Made by a program: the position numbers and the translations under genes | Notes under the pieces: generated by a model | What the model saw: only the letters and a program-made list of their open reading frames with translations | What the model was told of the DNA's origin: nothing | Databases searched by the model: none | Origin: Arthonia radiata | Taxonomy: Eukaryota > Ascomycota > Arthoniomycetes > Arthoniales > Arthoniaceae | NCBI GenBank assembly: GCA_002989075.1 | Contig: PSQN01000006.1 | Coordinates: forward strand, 434,001 to 498,000 | Direction: 5' to 3' | Length of the DNA stretch: 64,000 nucleotides | In this document: piece by piece, positions 55,701-64,000 of the stretch | Position numbering within the stretch: position 1 is the stretch's first letter | Layout of the letters: every line of letters begins with the position of its first letter

Positions 55701-56753
55701 GAATCCATCACCTAGTCGCCGCACCATCTCGACCTGCAGAATCGAATCGTATTTCCAGAACGTGACAGCGACACTCGTGAAAAGGAGCGCCGATGCATAG
55801 TTGCTGGATGTGGGCGACGCACATTCTGCAATCCTCCTGTCATGGATAGTATACTGTATCCCTTCCACTTGCGGAGTCCATGGAGTGAGGATGGCAGTGA
55901 AAGGCGAGCAGTGCGCGAATGATGTCTCAGCTCCCCACATGACATGCAGGCTGCTCCTGCAGGTGGACGATCATGTCTCCAATCTGCTGAGTACATCTGA
56001 AGTCTAACGGCACAGGTTCGTAGAGCCGACGCACGTGGCGCGTCTCCTGCTCAAGCGCGTGCATCGCGTCATCCTTCCATATGCCCACCATTATTGCCCC
56101 AATGCGACGTAGGACGGGCAATTTATCACTCGCCACAGGTCTCAGAACTAGCTCTTGGCCTTCTGATATATCACTCACCGCGGACATGCATCTCCAGCCG
56201 GGGCACATTGAATGGTTTCTCTGATATCGCATCGCAAGACTATCGCGTCTTGCGATCGCACTATCACGATATTGTCAGGGAGCACAAGATACTATCTTCA
56301 GGATTTTCACCACTCAGATCCGGGTCATATTCACCTCAGCAGGATACGGCCTCGCACAATGCCTTCCCAATCCGAATGGTTGCAAAGTCCTTTTTCTTAC
56401 CTTTTGGGTCAAGTTCATGAAGCCTGACGGTGAATTCAGCATACTTTAGGCACAACAGCGGAAATGACTGCAGGTCGAAAAAAATCGCAGCGGCGGTGGC
56501 GCGGGGCGTAAATGAGACGAGGGCTTAGTTTTTGCTGCGACCGTGCGATAAAAATTTCAGCGCTAGTCAGGGCTAGTCTTCAAAGAGGCTAGCGTATAGT
56601 CACACCCTCACCTTGGTCCTTGCACCTTCCAGGTTGCAATCTGCTCCACTATCAACATTCGGCTTGTCTCAACAATCTCTTGCCGATCGTGTGCAACAAC
56701 CTCGAGGATCGAAAGCAGCTGGCGCAAACTCAGCATCCGCGGCCTGCCGGAAG
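52736..56753. other. 4-kb gene-free divergent upstream region
   Basis: It separates the divergent starts of the Medusa-like gene and the phosphatase-like gene. Frames of up to about 250 codons exist on the minus strand (53979-54596, 54428-55174), but they overlap each other in different phases and have no domain or sensible composition. No tRNA or repeat family is visible. This is the largest gene-free stretch in the window. Confidence 0.55.
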
Positions 56754-57653
56754 ATGGACAGCATCATAGCTCAGGACGAGTACGTTGATCAGCTGCCCAG
56801 CCCTCCCCGACTGGTCGTACCCCCACCTGCGCCCTCTACCAAAGAGATCCATTCGAGGCCCATCCACACCCAACCAGATAGCGTGTTTGAGGGCGAGACC
56901 ATCACACCCAACTATCTTCGAGCCGACTGGGGTAGTTGGGATTACCACGAGCGCCAACAAGCACAACCAATTCTGCCTTGTTTGCTACTGGGTCCCTTCG
57001 CAGCCGCTAGAAATCCTCGATACTTGCAAAATGCGGGGATCTCTATGGTTGTTGCCGTCGTCTTCACAAGGCCTGGCCAAGCACCCATGACGCCGGGCGT
57101 GGTGAAAGCGGCCCAGGAGCGAGGCCTGCAGACGCATGTCGCAGCAGCATCAGGCAATCAAGATCTGATTGCTCGGTTTCCAGAAACGACTCGTGCTGTT
57201 AATGATCATTACACGATGATGAAAAACCGCACCTGTGGTCTTGGTAAGGTCCTCGTTTGCTGCTCGAGCGGGAACGAACTCTCAGCTGCCGTTGTTGTGG
57301 CTTATTTACTGGAGACGACGCAGATGAGCCTGATCCCAGCAATACAGTTAGCACAATTTCAACGCTTTTCGATAAACTTAGATGATGCCACGAAGCACAC
57401 ACTTCAAGCGTACGAGGACCTGGTTGTTGCTCGCCGGGCTGTTACAAGTGATCCAGGGGCCAGACGACCGTCAATAAGGCAATCGATCATGTGCAATATT
57501 CCTTCTTCCGATCGAGTAGTCGGAAGACGTTGCTCGAAGCGAGCCCTTGATAATGAGGATGATAACAACGAGATGAACGGTGATGCGATCGTGAATAACG
57601 GGATTGCGTGGACCGATCCTGCGCGGAGATTCACGCCCTTCTCAGGCAGCTGA
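56754..57653 (+). CDS. Dual-specificity phosphatase-like protein, probably catalytically dead (STYX-like)
   Basis: A single exon, 299 aa from the first ATG; the open frame begins 141 bp earlier without ATG. After a Pro-rich N-terminus the DSP-type fold starts near residue 70: ILPCLLLGPFAAARNPRYLQ, then GISMVVAVVFTRP, the general-acid-loop region, and the P-loop VLVCCSSGNELSAAVVVAYLLE (169-183, written here in part). The protein-tyrosine phosphatase signature needs C-x5-R; here C170 is present but the Arg position is Leu176. The C-terminal helix bundle AIQLAQFQRFSINLDDATKHTL fits the fold. Without that Arg, phosphate binding should fail, so a pseudophosphatase that binds phosphoproteins is inferred. 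The tail is charged and disordered. Confidence 0.72.
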   Translation: MDSIIAQDEYVDQLPSPPRLVVPPPAPSTKEIHSRPIHTQPDSVFEGETITPNYLRADWGSWDYHERQQAQPILPCLLLGPFAAARNPRYLQNAGISMVVAVVFTRPGQAPMTPGVVKAAQERGLQTHVAAASGNQDLIARFPETTRAVNDHYTMMKNRTCGLGKVLVCCSSGNELSAAVVVAYLLETTQMSLIPAIQLAQFQRFSINLDDATKHTLQAYEDLVVARRAVTSDPGARRPSIRQSIMCNIPSSDRVVGRRCSKRALDNEDDNNEMNGDAIVNNGIAWTDPARRFTPFSGS

Positions 57654-57829
57654 GGTTATCAGATAACACATCAAGATACAGTTTCCGGAAGCCGTGACGC
57701 CAAGCAAACTCTCTCAGCAATCAGTCCTACCAGGCGCTACTTCTAAACCTGGGGCCAAGAATGTCCAGCCGAGTAGATGAACGCGCCTGAAGCAGCTTAT
57801 CAAAAGTATTGTGGCTAGTCGTTCGGAGT

Positions 57830-59747
57830 CTACTGGAAGCTCATGCTCAGTACATCGGGGTATCTGCTCTCTACATCCAAGATCATCTGCCCAAAAAGGC
57901 CGTTCGCCCAAGAGACTAGAAGATCACAGGTCAGTCTCACTTGAGCGATGGAGCAACGACAACAACGAAGACTTACACCATTGTCGAGTCCAGTCTGACG
58001 CATTGTAGTTGTTGATACTCTCATGGATGAGGCCATACCCATCGGTGCTGCTCACAAGCGACCTCAGCACACCAGTGATCTCAGTCTCGTTACTCGAGGT
58101 CAGAATCTGAACGATATTCGCCATAGGCCAAACGAACCCCGGTCCATTGTGAGGTCCACCGACGCTTGTCAGTGCTGGACCAGATGCGTAGTACGGATTG
58201 CCTCTTGACAGCACCTTCGTCCGCGTAGCTTGATATGTCGCGTCTGAAGCACTCGTGTAATTCAAAAACGGCAGGCTCAGCAGGCTGGGAATATTTGCGT
58301 CGCTATGTTCGCGGTCAGCATCCTCTGATCCTTTTCCGGTGGTACGATCGGTCAGACCATAAACGATCGAAATAGCACTTACTCCATCAAATTCTGACTC
58401 CCAAACCCATCAATCTCAAACGCGTACACATCAGTCCCACTAGTCGGATCCCGCACCACGCCCACACTCTCAATCGCGTTCCTGATAGCCGCACTCATCC
58501 CGGTCATTCTCCCTTGCAAATCGGCTTCCCCAATTGCACCCGCAATCTCACTCGCCGCCTCCAAGTAGACCGCAAACATCGCATTCGCCGGAATGAATAG
58601 CTGATAAATCGTCGCGTCATCGCTCGGCCGGAACGCAGACCTCACCAGCCCACTGCCGCCCGCAACAGGATTGCCCGCGCCGCTATTATCCAACGTATCC
58701 GTGGCGCTCGTCGTCAGCCGCTCAAACGTGTAAGGACTTGCGTTGACGCTGTCGTTCGCGGAATACGTCGGTTGCATCATGCTCTCCGCCACGTTCAGCA
58801 CGCTCTGCACAGCGCCCACCCACTGGAATCGCCCGAAAAATGCACCATCTCCCGTTCCCCGGTAGTAATCGCTGCTCACCTCCAGGAAAGCGGCCAGGCT
58901 GTCGAGCTCGTACTTGCACTCGAATACCGTAGTGTTGTCGTAGGGAGGCGTGACGGTGTCTTCGTTGCCCGCCTATTCACAGTCAGCTGCCTCTCACATA
59001 CCCCAAATCATCCACCGTCTCAAATGATTCCCGGCATTCATCGACCGAGGAGAAAAGACTCACCCCATTCTCCGCCGGCGCAATCCCCGCCTCCACCGGC
59101 GGCTGAAAGCTCTGGCAATACGGAAACTGCAGCAGATACCTACTCTGCAGGTTCACCACGCCTCTGTACAAACTCGCCAGACTGTCCCCATCATCCGACG
59201 CGTTGAGCAAAGGCAAATACGACTGCATCTGGTTCGCGGAGTCGCGAAGCCACATCGCGTTGATGTCCCCGGTGATCACGAAGGTCAGCTCCTCGGCGGA
59301 GTTGTTGGCCGCGACGCCGCGCCAGCGCACGGTCGTGTCGAGCGTGTTGGGGAAGGCGTTGCGGAAGAGTTGTGCGAGGTCGGGGTCGGCGATTGTGGTG
59401 GTGAGGCGGGTGATGGTGTCTGAGGCGAGGTCAGCTCGATCTGAGTGGTTCAATGGCGTGCGAGATCCTCTCCTCTAGGAAGACGGCGTGGCGAAGACTT
59501 GTGAAATGGTTCTTGCGGAGAGCTGGTACGGAGCGTGAGGAGCAGCGGTTCTCCACCTACCTTCAACGACCGAACTGTTAAACGTGCGACACGCCGGCTC
59601 CGGGCGCTGTGAGGAGAGGTTATACCGCCCGCTGCTGAAGGGGGCGTGATACTGCTGAGCGTAGTCGCTGTAGTCGGGGCATTGCGCAAGACAGGTCGTC
59701 GCTAGACCCAGCACACTCAACAATGTTCCTGCTGTAAACGGCGCCAT
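57830..59747 (-). CDS. mug157: GH125 exo-alpha-1,6-mannosidase family, Mug157-like
   Basis: Five exons: 59747-59561, 59440-59064, 58972-58383, 58302-57977 and 57915-57830 (521 aa). Introns are 120, 91, 80 and 61 nt. The signal peptide is [21 protein letters not shown]. Family blocks are [70 protein letters not shown]-type sequence (here PSDDATIY), [36 protein letters not shown], and [25 protein letters not shown] across the last splice, some quoted only in part. The family removes alpha-1,6-linked mannose; the fission yeast homologue was named for meiotic up-regulation. Several NxS/T sites fit a secretory or vacuolar location. The first intron acceptor is uncertain (59441 or 59435), changing two residues. 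Confidence 0.92.
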
Positions 59748-60430
59748 CTTACATCACCCTCGCAACTGCAACTACCCGTCCGTTCTTGTACACCCACGGC
59801 GTGCGAAAGCGAGTATATGCAACTACCCGAATGCCCACTGCTCGTTATACGTACGACAATGCACCGGTAGAGTCACAAATATCATCGACCAAAGAGCATT
59901 CCTCAAGTCGAACAACAGCTTACACAGCCAGATATCAGCAGACGGCCAAACTCAATCCATCATCTGACGTCTCGTTAACCTCTCCGCGCTCGTCATAGCG
60001 TCGCATCCGAGGGGTACAAGCACCCTGTCACTCGACTTTCAAGGGCAGCAGTCTGCAGATCCGGGGCAGAGTCTGGGGAAGCTCGCTGGCGGCGGCGATC
60101 TTCGGGGGAGCTGCTGTTTTGGGCTAGCATTTAGTTTGGCGTGCGTAATTGAGATGGGTTTATGTAAGCTGATGCTTTGCTTTCGTCGCTGTGTTAATGT
60201 CGCGAAGGTCAGGTTTACTGTAGGATGTGCATTTGAACTGGGAGCTGGCACTGTAGTAAAAGTGAGGGTTGATGGGTGTTTGTACGTTTGAGGGGTGTCG
60301 TGGATGATGCTACATGTGTTATGTATACTCCTACGGGAGGTTGAAGATGCGATTGTTCCATCGACTGAGATGCTCCACATAGTCTGCGTGAAGATGCCTC
60401 GAAACACACACGACCTCGTACACGGCCACC
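59748..60430. other. Mug157 upstream region and irc3 3' flank
   Basis: About 680 bp with no supported gene. Confidence 0.5.
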
Positions 60431-62750
60431 TCACCAGTCCCCGGGCGCCCCTATCTTCCCCCTTTCCCCCCTTTCCACCCGATTCTCTTCAGCAAGCACT
60501 GTATCATCACCACCGTCGCTGTCATCACCCACCTCCAAAGGGCCCACCCTCACCTCCTCCCTACTCCTCATCCGGTCCAACACCCTCGTCTTCCTCTCCA
60601 CGTCCCGTGCCCGCCGCGCCTTCGCTGCCATGACTCCCTTCCAGCTCGTCTTGGCGCCATGTGTGAGTTTAGTGAGCATGTCGCTTGCCTGTCCCTTCGA
60701 TAGACTGTCCGCTTTTAGTTTCTCTCTCCCACTACCATCCCCCAGCTCCTCGCGTTCATCTTCACATTGCTTGTTGAGCAAGTCCACTTGAGCTTGACTC
60801 GCATCCGCATCCCTCCACCTCGCCAACGGCCCCCTGAGCAGCACAAACTGCCGCATAAAAAACTCACCCGCATACGTATCCCCCGCGCGAATCGCACTCT
60901 CCAACGTCGGCGCCGTCGCGATTTGTCGTGGACGCAGGAACGGCGAATTCCCTCTCGTAGTCCCCGGCGGCAGGCTCTTGCTCGACGCCACGGCCTTCAC
61001 AAAGAACTTCGGCTCCTCTCCTCCACCGGTCTTGCGCGGCTTGTAGCCCTTGACGGGCTTATCCTCCACGACGAGATAATCGCCTTTCGTCCCGTTCACG
61101 AGGACGAACTTTGATTCGTGAATGGACACCCATGCGTTCTGCGAGAGCGCGCGTACATGCCTTTCTGAACTCGTGTCCGCGATCAGATCGACCACGGAAT
61201 CGTACTCCGTGAAGCCTAGGCTCACGTTGTCCAAGTCCGTCTCGCTCGGTTCAGCGGCCACGCGCTCTTCATCCTTCACGCGTTTCCTCTCTCGCAGCTG
61301 CCCAGCATCCTCTTCTGAAACCATCTCAGCTGGATCCAACCCGAACAGCGTGGGGCTCGTCACGATGCCTTCTTCCAGGCTCGCGACCATGTCAATGACG
61401 TGGCAGTCTGCCTTACCCGCATACAACCGCACGCCCCGACCGATCATCTGAACGAGCAGATTCCGGCTGCGGGTGGGCCGGCAAATGAGGACGCAGTCGA
61501 TATTCGGGATGTCAGTGCCTTCAGTAAAAACACCGCAATTAAGCAGCACAGGGAACTCTCGCCTCTTGAACTTCTCAACGGTCTTAGAGCGGTCATTGTT
61601 ATGAGTCATACCCGTCACGAAGCGCGCGTCTACGCCATGGCGCTGGAACACCGCGGTCAGGTCGACGAGGTGTTGCACGTCCACGCAGAAGACGAGGGTG
61701 GATTTCCGGGAACACGCGCGAGCAAGCCAGGCGCGCACTGTGATCTCGTTAAGTTCCGGGGTGTTGACGACGCGGGAGAGGGAGGCAGTCTGGAAGTCCC
61801 CCGATGCGGCTTTGCGGACTGTAGCGAGGGAGACGGGGAGGCGGACGGTGGTGAAGACGACGTTGGAGAGCCAGGAGTGCGCGATCATGTGGACGTAGTC
61901 TCTGGCAGTTGTCAGCATTCACTCTCCCCTGAGCTATATATAGAGATTGGAGACATACCGATGGTAAACAATATGCCCAATCACCTTCCCCAGCGCTAAC
62001 CCATCGTGCCTCGAGAACGTCGCAGAAACACCCACTAGCGCAGGTTTATCCGTCCTTCCATCTTGCGTACACAGCCCGAAGTGGTCTAGAATCTTCAGAT
62101 AGCTATTCGCGACGATATGGTGCGCCTCGTCCACCAGTATCAGCTTGAACCTGCTGGGCTCAAACTTGTCGATCCGGTCTTTCGAATTGACACTCTGGAC
62201 GGACGCGATGGTGATGTCCGCAACACCAGAGGCTCTCATATTGCCCATCTCAATCTCAACCGTCTTGTCGGGGTAGCGCGCGCTGCAGTGGCGCGCGGCT
62301 TGCTCGACGAGCTCGCGCCGGTGCACGAGAATGAGCGTTTGAGTCGCGTGCTTGCGGGGATCGTGGGTGCGCTCGATGAGCTCGGTGAATATCACCTTTG
62401 AATAAATCAGTGAATCATTTTCTGGTGACATTGGACGAGCGCCATACAGTCTTCCCACTACCCGTCGCCATCGAGACGCCGACTTGACGCCTGCCCTCTT
62501 TGAAGGCTTCCAGCACCGCTTGGACGCATTCTTCCTGATATGGACGAAGCTTGAAGCCTGGACGGGCTATTCGAGAGTTCTCTGCCTCTTCCTCTTCTTC
62601 GGCGCTTGTGGCTTGTCGTCTTAAGCTCGTCGCGAGTGCCCTTGTGCGGTTGCCATTGAGGCGTGGCGTGAGTGGACTACATTGTATGGTGATTGAGTGT
62701 CGAGGACGAAAGCACGAGCAAACATGTAGTCGCCATACCGTCCTCAGCAT
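60431..62750 (-). CDS. irc3: Mitochondrial SF2 helicase, Irc3-like
   Basis: Three exons: 62750-62448, 62395-61959 and 61901-60431 (736 aa), with introns of 52 and 57 nt. The first splice joins MATGSGKT to [10 protein letters not shown]. It has an Arg-rich N-terminus, suggesting mitochondrial import, then the Q-like [15 protein letters not shown]. Walker A is at 94-101, DEAH at 190-193 (LVDEAHH), motif III is SATFSRHDG, motif IV is STLVFCVDV, then [18 protein letters not shown] and motif [14 protein letters not shown]. Yeast Irc3 is a double-stranded DNA helicase that maintains mitochondrial DNA, and these are its motifs. The C-terminal 250 residues ([20 protein letters not shown]) match the family's accessory domain and end in a charged tail. 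Confidence 0.9.
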
Positions 62751-62962
62751 GTCATGTTGACTGCACGAATGTTGGACGAACGCGATCAATTAAGGCCAGA
62801 GACACAAGATGTTGCTCGTGAAATTATGCCTTGGCATGGTAGGACCGAAACACTCCAAAGGGTGCAAGTCTCAAGATAGCAATGTATAATCAAGTTCTTT
62901 GAAAGAAGATTCACGGCCCTCAAGACATCTGATTTTGTTGTGTGTTGTCATTACTATATGCA

Positions 62963-64000
62963 TCATGGCCGCTTCTTCACGTTCCTCATCGTTCCCCCTT
63001 TGCCATCTACTCTCCCTGATATTCGTCTGAAAGACAACAGTGCCACTGAGCTCTCCGAAAGATGCAATGCCGACAACCATGCACAGATTATATTGACAAT
63101 GGTGTGTAATTGGTACGCGTAGGTAACACCGTAAACAGCCGCATACAGTGAGAGTGCGAAAAAGAGGATGCGAGTGAATTGCCGTACTCGCGAGGTGATG
63201 CGTGGGACCATCTTGCCACTGCTGAGCGTCTCCACGAGGAAGACAAAGGGCATGATGGAGAGGATGTTGTGGTGTGATGAGAATGGCGTGAGCCAATGGA
63301 GGGCGAGGTTTCGTATCCAGACCACGAGGACAGGTATGTTGATAGGTGTGATCCAGAGCATTAGCATTAAAATTGAGTGGGTGTAATTGTAGAAGTTCAT
63401 GTTCTCGCCGGCGTTCTGCAATCTCAATGTTAGTCTTCGTATAAACAATCTCGTACGTTCTGGTCTCACCGTCTCCTGGGCTAAGCGCAGAGCTCGCACA
63501 CAGGTAATAAGCTGTACGATGCAAAGCACCATGAAGACAAACTGATACGGTATGATGGTCGACGCAAGAACGAGCAGAATCGTTGTAGTGATTATGCGCT
63601 TGTGGGGTGATGTGTTTGAGAAGATGTTGGTGAGTTTGCTGCCGTTGTCAGTCACTCGAATAGACCTTGAGGCTTGCCACAACACATACCCGTGGTCTTT
63701 CGACACCATGCGAACGAGAGCGGTCGAGCACAGTGATGAAACGAATGTGATACTGAGAACTGCGTAATTCAAGACGATGCATATGCCGATGCTGATGATT
63801 CCGAACAATGGCACAAGGAACCAGAAGAACGGATCCTGGGAGCCCAACAGAAAGTCGTTGATGGTGAAGTCAATGGGAGTCTCTGCTGGCCCGTTCTTGA
63901 TGTTGAAGAACTTCGCTGAAGCCTGACTCGCACGTGAGAATGACACAGCCAGGAAAGTCAACGCCACCAAGAGTACAGGCACCGAACGTCGGAGACATTG
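62963..64000 (-). CDS. bst1: GPI inositol-deacylase Bst1 (PGAP1), C-terminal part
   Basis: Partial; the 5' part lies beyond the right edge. The 310 residues seen come from 64000-63690, 63638-63470 and 63415-62963. It is an ER enzyme that removes the inositol acyl chain from GPI anchors; the lipase domain is not in the window. What is seen is the multi-pass C-terminal region: VPVLLVALTFLAVSF, FLLGSQDPFFWFLVPLFG, KRIITTTILLVLASTIIPYQ, YNYTHSILMLMLWITPINIP, WLTPFSSHHNILSIMPFV. Two introns of 51 and 54 nt have perfect signals (GTATGT/CTGAC/CAG; GTGAGA/CTAAC/CAG) but are multiples of three without stops, so a continuous frame hides them. It ends KKRP, a dilysine (KKxx) ER-retrieval signal. Confidence 0.85.
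   Translation of the reverse strand, partial: QCLRRSVPVLLVALTFLAVSFSRASQASAKFFNIKNGPAETPIDFTINDFLLGSQDPFFWFLVPLFGIISIGICIVLNYAVLSITFVSSLCSTALVRMVSKDHGYVLWQASRSIRVTDNGSKLTNIFSNTSPHKRIITTTILLVLASTIIPYQFVFMVLCIVQLITCVRALRLAQETVRPERTRLFIRRLTLRLQNAGENMNFYNYTHSILMLMLWITPINIPVLVVWIRNLALHWLTPFSSHHNILSIMPFVFLVETLSSGKMVPRITSRVRQFTRILFFALSLYAAVYGVTYAYQLHTIVNIICAWLSALHLSESSVALLSFRRISGRVDGKGGTMRNVKKRP

Overview
The window looks like nuclear DNA of a filamentous ascomycete (Pezizomycotina; Dothideomycetes is a guess). The genes have short introns, mostly 47-65 nt, with GTRNGT donors and CTRAC branch sites. One decayed Fot1/pogo-type transposase carries only TAG stops, the kind expected from RIP (CpA to TpA). 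The recognised proteins are fungal: Ctk2, eEF2, Csf1, Medusa, Mug157, Irc3 and Bst1. Most gene models here were spliced by hand from frame continuity, so exon edges are predictions.

Region 1 (1-21 kb) looks accessory. It holds the transposon fossil, a single-N assembly gap with a duplicated 90-mer, a 91-bp tandem repeat, a STAND-type N-terminal domain protein with a ubiquitin-like domain, and a proline-rich repeat ORF. These are followed by secretory or surface genes: an M28 aminopeptidase, an MFS monocarboxylate-type permease, a GPI-anchored repeat protein, a DUF3431 membrane protein, a PPT1-like thioesterase and a GMC oxidoreductase. Long gene-poor stretches separate several of them.

Region 2 (22-50 kb) is housekeeping: Ctk2 cyclin, translation elongation factor 2, the 3199-residue bridge-like lipid transfer protein Csf1 as one exon, a divergent LAZ1/TMEM184-type membrane protein, two disordered hypothetical proteins, carnitine acetyltransferase and mitochondrial malate dehydrogenase. 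The carnitine acetyltransferase has both an N-terminal mitochondrial-type leader and a C-terminal SKL. It sits head to tail with the malate dehydrogenase on the minus strand, so two acetyl/redox shuttle enzymes are neighbours.

Region 3 (50-64 kb) holds a Medusa-like developmental regulator behind a 4.1-kb gene-free upstream region, a phosphatase-like protein lacking the P-loop arginine, the GH125 exo-mannosidase Mug157, the mitochondrial helicase Irc3, and the C-terminal part of the GPI inositol-deacylase Bst1, which runs off the right edge.

I found no tRNA, rRNA or CRISPR array, and nothing I can defend as a new multi-gene system. The most interesting items are the amino-acid-identical repeats of the GPI protein, the dual-targeted carnitine acetyltransferase, the probable pseudophosphatase, and several places where naive ORF calling gives the wrong protein.
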